Assembly (NCBI GenBank): GCA_028532985.1
Contig: JANCIK010000001.1
Span: 1,736,001 to 1,800,000 of the forward strand
Source of the DNA: Stropharia rugosoannulata
Lineage: Eukaryota; Basidiomycota; Agaricomycetes; Agaricales; Strophariaceae
Direction of reading: 5' to 3'
Length of the DNA: 64,000 nucleotides
The notes under the pieces: generated by a model
What the model was told of the DNA's origin: nothing
The model's database searches: none
What the model saw: only the letters and a program-made list of their open reading frames with translations
Shown here: piece by piece, positions 22,101-35,000 of the stretch
Layout: every line of letters starts with the position of its first letter
Numbering within the stretch: the first letter of the stretch is position 1
Program-made: the position numbers and the translations under genes

Positions 22101-22725
22101 AAGAGTAATAATACATCAGCCACGTACTCCTGGTTCAATGTGCTGCCATAGTATTCTTGGAGCCAGAACAAAGACACAGAGTCGACCATAATAATCTCTC
22201 CCGCGTAGATGATAGAATATTTTGATACATATCTTAAGCGGTTGGCAGTAATCACGGCCTCATCCCCTCAGGTTGTGTTATCAGATGAACTGCCCAATGA
22301 CAATGACATGACATTCCGGCTTTCCACAAAAACCTTATTGCCCAGAGTGCTGAGAACCTGATGGTGAGAATATCCTTAATATCATCCATTTGCAGACATC
22401 GACCTGCCGACATACGTGACGTTTTTTCTATAGAGTTCATTATATTTCAATGAAATGCGACAGTACCAGCTGATATTATTCTTAATTCGTTGGAGTCGGC
22501 TCTTCTCAATTTTATCCAATGAAGTCATATCAAGAGTGCGTAGTCGATGTATTCCTACGTTCTGAGAAATCAGGTGATCCACGGAGGTCATCATATCTAT
22601 ATAAGGACGTTACTCGCTTCCCCACACTTCCTCATTTGAACAGATATGGACGACCATGTACAGCCATGTACATACTTACTCAATTTAACACGTTAACTTA
22701 GACTTGGCTTCACCCAAATACTTAC
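19110..22725. other. gene-poor 3.6 kb stretch
   Basis: 19110-19650 is the 3' flank of the homeobox gene. 19650-20575 is strikingly C/T-rich and looks like untranslated RNA or promoter sequence. 20930-21720 is GC-rich with long ORFs on both strands that read as low-complexity, non-protein-like sequence; a tataaaata box lies at 21228. 21880-22720 is AT-rich with scattered minus-strand frames of 60-80 codons. No gene can be supported. Confidence 0.4.
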
Positions 22726-23370
22726 CCATCACACACCCAATTTTTGAGGTTCTTGTCGGACTTGACATGGACGTTCCGTGTAACCCTCCCCCTCAGATCA
22801 CCTTCTAGTGCAGAGACGTTCCTCCACGGAAGAATGTCAGAAGGGCGCCATATGCGGCTTGCCTAGGAGACGGAACACCCCGTGAGCTCGAAGGATATCA
22901 TAAGCCGCCAAGCACTGGAGTATTTTTGGCCCTACAGTGAGAACTTCGCAATCACTGGTGGGAGAGATCTTCCAAATCGACAACTGCACGCTTAAGTACG
23001 CGGACACAGACGCATAACGGGACCAAATTTGAACAGCGTCTATTTTGAGGATGGGAAGCCAATGGGAAGGCTTTGAAAGGCTTTCCCTGCCGTGCATGTC
23101 GTATGAATAGACCTGTGTGGTGTGCACCCACTGTTGCTCGGACAGGCCGACTCGAAGCTGACTGCGGTCAATGAGAGGCAATTAATTCGGTTTACGCACT
23201 TGATTGGACATTCTGAATTTTGAGCGACATTCGCTGCCTATCGCCTGCGACCAAAGGCAAGATTTGTTCTTCCGGCATATCGCCCCTGGATGTAAAAAGA
23301 AAGCCGAACCCGACTTGAGTTTTGTCATACTGGGTACCCGGCGACATAGGATATCTTTTATCTAGTCGCG
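22726..23370 (-). pseudogene. possible remnant of an unidentified multi-exon gene
   Basis: Three minus-strand frames look protein-coding but do not join cleanly. Frame a (about 23365-23200) reads LDKRYPMSPGTQYDKTQVGF then MPEEQILPLVAGDRQRMSLK. Frame b (22837-23181) includes VYSYDMHGRESLSKPSHW and ILQCLAAYDILRAHGVFRLL. Frame c (about 22840-22726) reads DILPWRNVSALEGDLRGRV then NVHVKSDKNLKNWVCDG and ends at a gtaagt donor. Frames b and c abut out of frame, which suggests a one-base break or an intron that I cannot place. I do not recognise the family. Confidence 0.3.
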
Positions 23371-24739
23371 CACGCCAAAGCTAACTTGCTTATGTGAGTG
23401 CTAAGAGATCTCGCGACGCGATGGGCGGTCGTCCAGGCTGTGGGAAGGCCCGGAGGGCGCGTCGGTGCGGTAATAACCATGTCGTTATATGTCATATTGT
23501 CACCCTGCTATCACTCATGAAAGGTGTCGAATCTATGAGAGACAGAAGGACAAGAGGAGGCTGTTCACTTCCATAATAACATGAACATCTTCCGCAGTTC
23601 GGCCGGTCCCTGCACTAGTTTTGACTTCGCAAGAACGCCGACGCGCTTGTCAAACGAGCGTCAAAGCGACCGTATGCATGTAGAATGGAGATGTAGGCAT
23701 GCGGGTAGTGGGACTTTGATGCGCATATTTCCAAGTGAGTACTTGGCAACCCTGGAAGCCAATCGCAGAGAGTGGTTCAGGACAACCAATCAAAGGATAT
23801 TTCACAGAAACCGAATGCGATCAGTGGCCCAGTTTAAAGTATCTTCTACCCAACGTTAATGCAACGGCGTGTGGTTGGCGCGGTTCAAGAGGCTCAAGTT
23901 GGGTCCAAGTCGCAGCATTATTTCGGACGAGAACCAAAAGGCTTCTCTAGTTATTGGAACCAGATGTACGCATCCAGCCGAAAAGAAAAATGAGCTTTTT
24001 CCAAGCTTTGTCTTGACATTCACCATACACAAGTTTTCGCGGGCTGGCTTCATGTAAGCTAGCTAATGTCACTCACCGCTCTACATGCACAAAAAAACAT
24101 CAGACAGCCGACCAAAGTTCGTGCATGAGTAACAAAGTCACCTGCACAGGAAGATTGCATGGCTCGGTATACTCGGCCTCATAGCAAGTCATTAGACCAG
24201 TGCACTAGGAGTGGAGTTCCGAATAACTTGAAAGAAGCAGCGTCCTCCCCGCTTCATGACTCGCATAGTTGGTAGATCTTCTGTACCAGAACAGTCTACG
24301 AACTGAATTAGTCTCCGAAAGCAGTCCTACGTTGAAAGGAGAAAAAAATACAGAACCCACTCAGATAACGTCAACTGACAAGCTATGCACATAGTGTACT
24401 GGCTGCCATGTAGATGTCCGTCTCCCGTCTCCCAAGTTTTGCGTGAATCAATACGTAGCCTTCTCAGTTGCCAGGGTAAGTGCTGGACAAGGGTCAAATA
24501 TATATGTACTTGAATTGACTTGCGCCCAGACAAGACAGAAAGACACATTCGGATTCTGCGGCGTACCTATGTATACTTATTCCATTTCAAACGAAAGGAC
24601 ATCTATCCCCAAGAACGAGCCTGAATAGATTTCAGAATAACGCAAGGCATGCAAACCTCCGACGCAGTCGAACAAAACGCCACCATAAATATAACGAGAA
24701 GCTTACAGGAAGCAAACCAGAACTGAAACAAAAACGTTC
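23371..24739. other. intergenic, no gene seen
   Basis: Short ORFs of 60-92 codons on both strands with no splice or motif support. Confidence 0.4.
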
Positions 24740-26493
24740 TTAGTATCTGGCTTTCTCTGCTTGCCCGCTAGTGTTGCCAACAGATTCGCCCTCTTTCGCT
24801 GTGGAAGGGACCGGCTCTGGGGTCGCAGAGTCTCGCTTTTGTGCCGCGATCTCTTCTTCGCTGGTCACCCGTCCCCCTATCTGTTCTTCAACCTCCTTGG
24901 CAACCTGTGCAAGCCAAACCCTTCCTCCAGCCTTCTCAACATCGGCGCTCGGGCTTAAGTCGCGACCTATCAAGCTCACGTATACACCTTTGTAGAGTAC
25001 TGGGTAAGAGCCCACTTGGATACCATGTGGCTTCATCCGTTCTTGAAGCGCTGTAAGATACGGAGCGATCATGGACTCTGGCCGCCTAAACTGCTGTTAG
25101 AAGTGCATTGGATACGTAATGGGCAGATGACTCGCTCTGTGAAAATTTGGATGCGAAGAGGGCGTTCGTGGGGAGGCGGAAGCGGAATGAAAGGAGTTAG
25201 GCCGTACAACATCTTGGTGAAAAGCGCAGGAATCCCGGGGAATATGCATAGTTTGCCCTCAAGACGGACGACAGGCTAGGTAAGTGGTTTATGTCAACTA
25301 TGGATTAATTTATGATCTGGCCTGGCTCACCACCCAAATATCTTCTCCAACAAATATTACTTCTGCCCTCTCTGGGAAAAGAGCCATACGGTGGGTGGCC
25401 GCCAACTGTTCTGCATTCTGGTTTCCTAGCCATTTACGCGATCTACTCATCTCTCCCATTCGCCTGATCGTCTCAGCATGATGGACTAATCTTTGATTGA
25501 AAGCCTTCCCAAGTGATTCATAAGTGATGTCTAAAATAAAACATAAACATAAGATTCTGTCATACAAGCACTTACAACGTACCGTCGTGAGTAGGTCCAA
25601 TACCTCCGCTGGTTACTACGAAGTCATAGTTAGCGACTAGTCTTCGGCTTGCTTCGATACTGAAAGTTTTTGTTCAGCAACTCGGTTTAGATTATAGAAT
25701 GGGATGCCAACATTTCATTTTCATCGTCGGCGATAACTTCAATTCGCTTTCTAATTTAATGCGCCTAGACCCATCAACACTTTTCAGGATCTTTAGGTAC
25801 AAAGAGGCGTACAGGTTGATCCCGTGTTCGAAACAATATTGCGCAAAGCAGTGAGAGTTTCGGTCGAGTGTCTTCCCATTGAGTATTTCGTCTCTGAGTC
25901 CAGTTCAATGCAAGCAAGATTGTGCTGCTATGTATCAGCACTTACCCTATGATAAGAGCTGCAGCACTACGAATATGGTTACCTTCTCCGAGCGGATTGG
26001 GTGGTATGGAAGAGACTGGGAATGTGACTTTCGGCGGAGTTAGGGTTGAGGTCGACGCTCCACTGGAAGACATCGCTGAAGAGGACGATGGACTTGACTT
26101 ATCCGACATGAATCGACGTTGTCTATGTGCCAGAGGTCTGTAGGCGGGTAAAGAGAGTTGTGTAGGTGCAGTGAATACACCCAGGGATGCCGCTGAAGAT
26201 AGTTGGACTTTGAGGTGAGAAAAGGACACTTTACACAGGTTCATGCCACAGTTGTCGTCGAAAGCCCCTAAAACACTCGGGTAGAAATAGTCTTGTTGGT
26301 CGATTAATGTAAATACTCCAGTTTCATCTATGTGCGCTATGTGAGGTACGGATCGACGTCGAAGTGTAGTCAAGGTGTAGTTTGAAGACACGCTCGCGCG
26401 CCGCCGTTGTTGTTCAAGCTCAGGTATGATTGGACCGGAGCGCAAGTCCCGACGGAACGGAGCGACTCGGACGCGTTTTCGCATGCCACTCAT
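24740..26493 (-). CDS. molybdopterin-binding (MoCF) domain protein, FLAD1/CinA-like
   Basis: Seven exons: 25946-26493, 25813-25893, 25712-25750, 25583-25659, 25331-25530, 25132-25275, 24740-25090; 479 aa from the first ATG. The MoCF domain begins [20 protein letters not shown]. It has the diagnostic loop [20 protein letters not shown] and ends in [15 protein letters not shown] and [20 protein letters not shown]. This matches the MPTb domain of eukaryotic FAD synthases and their stand-alone fungal relatives. No PAPS-reductase-like FAD synthase domain follows. It probably hydrolyses FAD or a related nucleotide; that is family inference. The N-terminal ~130 residues are extra. An internal ATG at 26244 would give an Arg/Ser-rich, acid-free mitochondrial-type presequence ending [10 protein letters not shown], and may be the real start. 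The 41-nt last intron is unusually short and is the weakest junction. Confidence 0.85.
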
Positions 26494-27148
26494 TTATCCC
26501 CAACAACTTCATTGGTATGCGTACCCCAATTTCACACAGGCTTTCGCGTCTCTATCTCTTCGTGAATTATTTAGGTAGAGAACTAATCTTTGAACTATAT
26601 TATAAAACGGCTTCAAGATAGATTTCATGACTGTTCGGGGGTCAATATGGTCATACTACTTCAAGCTTTCAAATTTCACCTTTCGAAGGTTTTGGGGCCT
26701 GCAAGTTATTACTGTCAGCTAGTCTCTGTTTTCAAGTCCAATACTCATATGTACGTTACAGTAATGTGCCATGGAATGGCTCTTATTGTTTACCCCGCTT
26801 ATGCTATTCGGCGTTTTCCTTCTTGAATCACTATCTCGGCCTCGTGCATGCAGGAAGCATCCTGAAGTATCACATCCAGTTTTGACCATGTACATGCTTC
26901 AGCAATGCATTGACCTCGTGTATGAAAACTTCCAGTCTGTGCGAGGAGCTCGCATGTATGCTTCATCCAGGTCTATGAAACACAGGAAGTTACATCTTCT
27001 GTAGCTTACTCCCAATAACCCATCGCTGCACAATCGGCCACCCCGTTCCTGGCTTATTCACCTATCTCATCGAACACAAGATTTCATATCCTTGAGCAAG
27101 CAGTTTAATATCTCACTACTGTCTATTCGATAGGCGCCCAACCACCTC
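26494..27148. other. divergent promoter region
   Basis: Spacer between the MoCF gene (minus) and the coiled-coil gene (plus). No exon or element recognised. Confidence 0.45.
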
Positions 27149-29836
27149 ATGGCAAAGAGTGGCAACAAAAACCGCAAAGCTAAGCCCACTCGCGCCAACC
27201 AGGATGCTCCTGCTACGCCTATAAGTCCTGGCGCTCGCGAAGATAGCCCGTTGCATGAGCCAGACAACCTCAACCACAGCTCGTCTCCCAATGTCTTACC
27301 TACACCGGTTACTAGCACGGAGCCGCCAGTCGACAATCAAAACCGACCCACGGATGATCAGGAGAAAACAGATACTGAGCCTGCTGCCGAGCAGCCCGCT
27401 ACGATTGAGGGCGCTAAAGGTGGTAATGACCATGCACAAGATGATGCGCCTATTCAAGAAGGACATGACATACCAAAGTCCACTGATGAAGAAGAAAAGA
27501 CGCCCACAATTGTAGGAGATGTCATTGAACCCGGTGAGTTTGAACATCCCATCTAAACATGTTCAGTGAACCTATTTTCTAATGTGGCATTGAACTTGAT
27601 ATCTCAGAGTCATTGTTAAATATCGATGAGGCAAGCAATAAGACACCTATACCAAATGCGAAGGAGCGGCAAGCTGAAGATAACTTTTCGGAAGGGCAGC
27701 AGCCCGGCTCAGGCGACAAAGCAGCCTCCGGCGAAACAGTAACTTCGAAAGACGAAGGGACCATCGACGAATCAAATCAGCATCACGATGATATGGTACA
27801 CTCTGCTGAGAGCATCAAGCATGACGAGCCAGGAGAAAACCAGGATCCCGCTATTCCGCTAGTGCAGATTGAACACAGTAATTCTTCCGGGGCTCTTACC
27901 GAGCAAGATGTACAAATTTCAGATGTAACTCCGGCCCAGGCCTCTACTCCTGACGGGCAAGAGCAACCAAAGGACGACGGACCGCTTGCGGTACCCAATG
28001 TGGAAGAGAGTCAAGAATCCAACGACACTCCTATGTCGTCAGAGGAAGCGGCAGGTGATAAAGGGCCTGCTAACCCCCATTCAATTGAAGATCCTTCTAA
28101 CTCCTCACGGGAATTGGAAGGAACGCAAGAGCAAGGAAGCAACGATTTTTTCTTTGACACTGTTGAAACTTTTGGGGATTATCCAGACGACAAGACGCTC
28201 ACTGAAGATCAAGACATGGACGACGCTGATTTTCGGGCTTCAAAGGATGGCGGTGAGCAAGCCATTCTTAGTGGCAACAACTTCTTCCAGTCATACGAGG
28301 CGGGAACCATAGAGGTTACTGAACAGCGTGATGCGGATCCATGGGGCTTGGCCGACAACCCTTTCGAACTGCAGATCATAGTCGAGCAGCCCGAGGAAGA
28401 TCTTGAGGACAGCTACGTTATACAGACGATGGACGTGGAGCCTAACCACGCCACTGATACAGCACGGTCAGGGGTGAATACATCCGAAGGGGACTTTGAG
28501 AACGATTTTGTTTATGAAGAACCGCCCGCGGACATGTATGGCCTGCGCTCCGGAGCTGTTTTCGACATATCAGCTCAGGACATAGCTTCGGAAGACCTAT
28601 TAGCGGTCGCAAATGTTTTCACCAACATGAAGTCCGCTCTGAGTGTCATGACAGCTGCGTTTGGAAATATTGGTGCCCAGGTCGAGAGGATAGCTTCTGT
28701 CGGTTTGGACGTTAAAGCGGCGCAACATGTTTGTTTTTATATTCTTGAATTTCTACTCAACTAATTGAATATCTCCTCGCAGATTCAGCAAATAAAGTCG
28801 AATCTTGGATCACAGATTGTGAATCATACGGCTGCAGTTGAAAGACTCAAAGGCGCTTTACAGGCTAAAATTAAAAAGGCCGTGGAATCTACTATGCAAG
28901 ATCGGTTACGGGATGTTATACAACATTCAGTTCGGGCTGCGGTGGAAGAAAGAGTCCGCCAAGAAGTGAGATGACTAAGTTTCACTGAGCTATACTAGTA
29001 TCGTTACTGACAAAGCGCTTCGTGGTTTACTATGACCAGCTATCGACTCAGATTCCCGATGATTTTCGCAAGCAGGTCATCTCGCACAAGAGACATATTT
29101 TGGAAGTTAAAACATCTCTCCACAATTCGTAAGTTGCAAATTTGATTTATTTGAATCACACAGAATAAGTTCACATTTTTAAAGAGAAGCTCGAATGTAC
29201 AATGCTTTGCAAACAATGCCGGACGTGAACGCGCCACTCAGGCCCCTCCTGCGACCTTTACCGACTCCAGAACAGTCTCCTGTTGTCATATCTATAAGCA
29301 GATCTAGTTCTACGGGGCAGTCAGTACTCCCTACACCCGCAACCGCATTCCCGCAGGGCCCATCTCCCACGCCGATCAGGAGAACTGCATCAAATTCCTT
29401 GAGGCCGCTGATGTCAGATACAGTACCTCCTTCGCCATCGCCCTACTTCCCGCGAGATATGACGACTCTCTTTGGGCTCAACCCAGAAGAGACGAAAAGA
29501 TTATTAAGAGAATATGGACTGACGAGCGCAGCCGCGTCGCCTACGGTTGAGCAACCACCACGTCCGAGGGGTTTGTCGATCGTCAACGAGGACGCCGCGG
29601 AGGAAGACCCAGACATTCATGCACGGGACCTAAATAAATTCATGGCACATATTGGTGTACGTCCATGACCCTCGTGGTCGTTTGATCTGTCGGTATGCTC
29701 TAAACATATACTGAATTGAGATTGTCTGCAGGTGCCCTTCTTGATGATCCCCGCACCCAAAGAAAAACATCACGAGTCGGCTCCTTTGTCTTCCAGGAGC
29801 CGCAGGAGACTTCTTACGCCACTGATCATCAAGTAG
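27149..29836 (+). CDS. large acidic coiled-coil protein (paralogue of the 3.7-4.8 kb gene)
   Basis: Six exons, 792 aa: 27149-27533, 27608-28728, 28783-28965, 29016-29128, 29185-29656, 29732-29836. It starts MAKSGNKNRKAKPTRANQ, a basic patch. About 400 residues of Glu/Asp/Ser/Pro-rich disordered sequence follow. Residues about 470-590 form helices and a coiled coil (VANVFTNMKSALSVMTAAF, IQQIKSNLGSQIVNHTAAVE, RDVIQHSVRAAVEERVRQE). The C-terminal block has TSLHNSEARMYNALQTM, a Pro/Ser linker, MTTLFGLNPEETKRLLREYG, DPDIHARDLNKFMAHIGV and the tail PFLMIPAPKEK. The same block, in the same order, is in the gene at 3656-4751. The paralogue adds the disordered N-terminus. Function unknown; a scaffold or nuclear role is only a guess. 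Confidence 0.75.
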
Positions 29837-32010
29837 TGCAACGAGGTGATTACAACGCCTTACTTTTTCTCTTCAGGTATTGGTTTCCTGTGGGACGCTG
29901 GCTGTCCAGAAAATGAGCAGTAAGTAAAGCGCTTGATCGCTTTGATGAACAAATATCGTAGTATTACCTGTTTGACAGTTTAAATTTGCGAATGTCAAGA
30001 CTTACTGTTGTTGCAAAATACGGAAGTGTACATTGAATACTTTCCGCAGTCATCTTGTAAATAGGCGCGTGAGGTCCATTGCTACTCGCGTCATCCAGGA
30101 ACGGAGGGAAATAAGAGACGAAGACAACGTAAGGCGAGTGCGAGACTCTTAGCTTCTCGCTATAAACAATCTGTTGAGAAGCTCAGACTGAGAAAACGCT
30201 AAGTCAGATGTGTCAATTACTTTTGCGTACTGGTATTTTTGCATCCTTACTCGCCGTGTTACTTAAAGGCCGATGGATTAATATTGCAGTGCAGCCTGGA
30301 TACATCACCTATCTCAGGAGGCAGTGAGCACAATGTCAGGTCACCTTTTGAGCTGAACTAGCTCATTTCAAGTTCATACATGTTCTTACTCATGAACTGT
30401 CAGATTGGTGGTGCAAAATTAGTATGCCGCGACGACGACGACATATCGATCATGAGGGTTACTGGGAGGTGCATAACAAAATGATATCGATATCAATGCC
30501 TGCGCATTTAATTACGACTGCGAACTTTTCCCACTAACAGGTAGTAAGTACGAGTGTATCGAAAATGAAAGCATTATTATCTAGCTGACAAGTACCGACG
30601 GTAGGTTGTTTCAATGAATAAATATCGATGGTCAAGGCTTTACTAAATGTGGAAAGTACTACTACTTAAATTCACCGAATTCCAAGGGAGTAGAAGTCTT
30701 TAAAAACACACGAGTTTTAAGGCTCTTCAGTAGATGGACGCCCACTGGCAGTGCGACGAACTGACAGGAGATGGAATAAAAATGTCTTCACTGAATAAGG
30801 CCAACGTTCAAGTGTTCACTTGTCACTCGATACGTCCTCTAGAGCAGATTGTGATATGACAGATACACCATTTGTACAGGATAGAAATTTGGCAGTTGGA
30901 GTCAGTAACAGCCTTGTCCAAGCCTTGTCAGCGACTCATCACAGGTGTCTCCAAAACATCGGATAGTTTGGACTAATCGTGTAAGCTTATACAACGAGTC
31001 ATAATGGCTACAAAGTGCTGCCTCTGGCATCATTTCAGCATAATATTATAGCTTTGTTTATATGACCATTAGAGGATTTTCGGTAAACTTTGTAACTGGA
31101 GCAATAAAGCAGTAACATTGATGATACATATATAGTATCTGTGCAGATTGTTTGCGCATTATTGAGTGCCCCAACTAAGACCATGTCTTACACCTTCATT
31201 GGATTATTGAACAAGCATACGCTAAATATGCTATCAGATTCTACAATCCGTGAAAACATAATCTTGCTGCCGAAATACAAGGTGGTATGAAATCCCACTC
31301 TTTTATAATGCTTTATAATTTATGTAGTGCCTTTCACTTCTAACACAAGTTTGTCGAGCATACATTAAGCCTTTGATCAGATTCTACAATCCATAAAAAC
31401 GTGATCTTGGTGATGAAATACAAACTGGTATGGAATCGCGCTTTTTTATATAAAGGTTTATGATTTATGCAGCGCCTTTCACTTCTAACGCAAGTTTTAA
31501 CGTACGTTATAATATTCTACACAACTTGGCATACTCTATACCCATGCTCCATCACTATGCTACATCTTTATATTTCGTAAACTACAGAATGAAATACATT
31601 GAGTCTAGTGTCTTTTTTATTGGTGCATCTATTTGCCAGTTTTCCGACAAATGAAATGTTGTAGGTGAGATGATAGCAAGTTCCAAGCCTTCGCAGATTG
31701 ATACTTCGCTGTAATAGTTATAGGTAGTTGTGTAATCTTGCTTTAATATCCTCACATCGTGAAAACCTCGCTTAGGAATGACTAGTAAGTATCAATTTCT
31801 TAGCCTGCCTTGCAACAACATATAATACTTATAAATTGAGAAATGAGTCTGTCTACAATGTAATGAATAAAAGGAATGATAAAGTATATTACAGACTACC
31901 AAGATGTATGATGTGATAAGTTCCGACATGTATGTATGGATAGGTATGGCTAGCAAGAAGTATCAGTAGTGCGATTGGATGAGTCTAGCAAAAAAGTATA
32001 CCAAAGGTTC
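29837..32010. other. AT-rich gene-free region
   Basis: About 2.2 kb with markedly higher AT content than the genes to the left and no coding frames. It includes a ~144-bp tandem duplication (listed separately). It marks the switch from the conserved to the accessory half. Confidence 0.5.
31213..31500. repeat. imperfect tandem duplication, period about 144 bp
   Basis: Two diverged copies share blocks in the same order: cagattctacaatcc (31235 and 31378), a tgaaatacaa segment, a run ending in ttttata, and gcctttcacttctaac (31329 and 31474). Offsets are 143 and 145 bp, so the period is about 144 bp with small indels. Confidence 0.8.
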
Positions 32011-35000
32011 TCAAGTGCCCTGAACATCACGGTCCTGCGACGCAGACGCGGATGTGTGCGCCTTGTTGCGCCTACCCCGCCGGCGCTTAGGAGGAGGCGG
32101 CGCTGGAAGAGAAGTGTCGATTTCAGGAAGCTGAAGCCGCAAAAGAAGGTCCGGGGCAGTGAAGGAGAAGAGACATAATGTAGTAGAGTGAGGTGCCTCT
32201 AATTGCCTCCCCTGCGACAGGCTGCCGTTGTGCCAGTAGTCTTGGGAGCGACCATTGGCCCCTGCATAGTCCTTATCAGGTATGAATTCACATTTACAGT
32301 CAACAAAATGTCCGCCCACATCTAGTCTGCGCCTAGCCGCTACACTGCGAAAGAGTGTGGCATCAAATCGGTCTCGAAATTTCAGCCAATAAACTGCATC
32401 GCCGCGCTCATTTGTACGCAGAACACGCTGAGGCACTGCTGCCAGGTTATCCAGCTCGGTACTCACGTCCATAATCCAGGCAATAACGTGGCTCCATAAA
32501 AAGTGTGCCGGGAAATTGCAGATGGCTAGGCAAGTCGAAGGTGGCGCCGAGAATAGAGCATCCAGGGATTGCCGTTCGGAAGAGGTCTGTGGGGGAAGGG
32601 TGAGCATGTTTTCCCAGAAGGACAGTGCAGTGTTTAGGGCTACATTCAAAGTGCTCGACGCTCCAGCCACAGGGGGTGATGGGAGATCAGACCAGTCAAT
32701 TCGCCTGATTAAATCCATTGAGCCTGGGGGTGGTGATGGGACTACTTCGGTGCCAGTGGCATGGTTATTCCGCATCGTACTTGCTAGGCCCGGTGATCGC
32801 TCGACCTCTGGCGGGGTAGGTAGCGCCTTTAGTACTTCGGTTACATGATCACCTCGCGTTGGATATGGAGGGTTGAGTGCTTGCTCTACTTCTGGCAGGG
32901 CTGGCAGGGAGGACGGCAAGTTTACCTGGACTGTCTGTTTGACACGCGGGCTTGCTGAGGGCAGCTTATGCTCTACATCTGACGAAGTGCGTTGCAAGAT
33001 TACTTCGGCGGCCTGAGTGTCCCGCATCGCACTTGCTGGGCCCGGTGCTCGCTCGACCTCTGGCAGGGTAGGCGGTACTATCACTTCGGTTGCATGACCT
33101 TGCGCGGGTGGGACCAGTGTTTGCTCTACTGCTGGCGGAGTTGGTGGTAAGTTTACTTGGGATGTCTGTCTGACATGCGGGCTTGCTGGGGGCAGCTCAT
33201 AATCTACTCCTGGCGCTGTAACCACACTCACAGGGGTGGGATCTACCCTAGTAGGGCTTTGTCCGGTCCTTTGGGCTTCCTCGCCATTGGATGCTAGAGA
33301 TGGTGTCCGCTTACGCTTGCCCTTATTTAAGGGTCCAGAAAAGAACAACTTGCGGGAGCATCGTCAGCGAGCCCTTCGGAATCACTGCCCTCTTCCAAAT
33401 TTCTATATCGCTGATGGACTTCCTCTAACAGCGTTGATGGCTTGGAGGATTGACGTTCCTGAGTCGGAGAAAGCATAGCGACGTTTGTAGGTTCGAACTC
33501 CTGGCCAATTTCTTGAGTAGCTGGGAATTGTGTTTTGTACATCCATTTCGACCGAGGAAAATTAGAATAGTTCACTTTATAGTTTTGTTTGACGACGAAG
33601 GGCATGTCTCGTGCGGAAGTCCGAAAACATTTACATCAGCTAGGTAGTCTTCCTGTGGATGGATTGCATCGTCGAAGCCGAGTACTCTCCTATGGATCCT
33701 ATCGTAGAATATATAGCGGCCGATGTTATTCTTTCGATTAGCTCCCAACCCTTCCATGCAAGGCGTCTCATCGTCATCCAGCGTGCTCTGGGTCCAGTAT
33801 GACCATTTGCCTGCAGTGACTTTCTGAACTGGTGGCGGCACTAGTCCGAACTCGCTCCTTGTCGGGAAAGAGGAAGGAGCCTGACGTGAAGCTTGGATAA
33901 TTCTCATGGATCGGGGGTCGCGATAACAGCCAAAGCTGTAACCCTGAGCTGTGGAGGACGCGCGTTTTTTGTCCTCGGTAGCGTATATTTCTTGTGTCTT
34001 AGCTAGACCTATGTCCTTGTCTTTATGCCTTAATTCCACTCCAGCGAGACCCAGAGTGATATCGTAGACATTGCAGGCCTTATCCAGCATCGTCACAGCT
34101 GTTGTAGCCACCCAATCCGAGTATACATAGGAAGATTCAACGCGGCCCAGGTCTTGTTCAGAAATCACCTCCGACAATATGAAGCAAGGCACACGATGCC
34201 TCAACAATACAAGTCCTTCTTCCTCCTTTGCGCCGTTCAACCAGACTCCCATGAGTGATTCGTCCGCTGCTTCGACACTGGAAATCGAATGCAAATGCTC
34301 CTTGCGGTCTTTCAGAATTAAGCTCGCCATTCGATTCCACCCATCCAAATGTTTTAGACCCCTCTGGACAGCTGTAAGGTTATCAATCGCTTCATCGAAA
34401 CCGAGGATTCCGCCCAGGTCTTCGATGGTTTGAAAAGATATGTTAGGCTTGGTTTCCCAGAGGCGAGGCTCGATGCGTTTGAGGTCTACCAGCAGATTAT
34501 TGTCTATTTCCAGCTGCTTGAGGCGTTTATGCAGTTCTGCCATGTAATCATTACGAATGTACCCTCCTTCCTCTGACTTCCTCTCCCATACATCGAAGGC
34601 GACTGCCCACTCTGGTTCCTTGCGGTCGGTTGTGCGCTTAATATATGGCAACCACGGACGGGAAGGGGAGTAAAGTTGGGGAGAAACAGTGGGGTCAAAG
34701 CGGCCCAGATGCCCGTCACAGCGTCTCCATTCGCTAGACAATTTCAAGCCAAATCGATATTTAGGTTCCTGACGGCCTGGATAAAACACATTTTGTGAAG
34801 AATTCGGGGACCATATTTCAAAGACCTTGTCTGCGCTGCGAATAAAACGTGTCGCGAAGAGAGAAAATGCTGGTAAGAGGAATAGCATGATGGCGCATAC
34901 TACCGGTCGGTCGCGATAGCCAAAGAAGGAGGAAAGACGTCTGCCGCCATAGGCGAATACCTGTGGCTGGCAATCCCACATCTTGCTACTAAGCCTTAGC

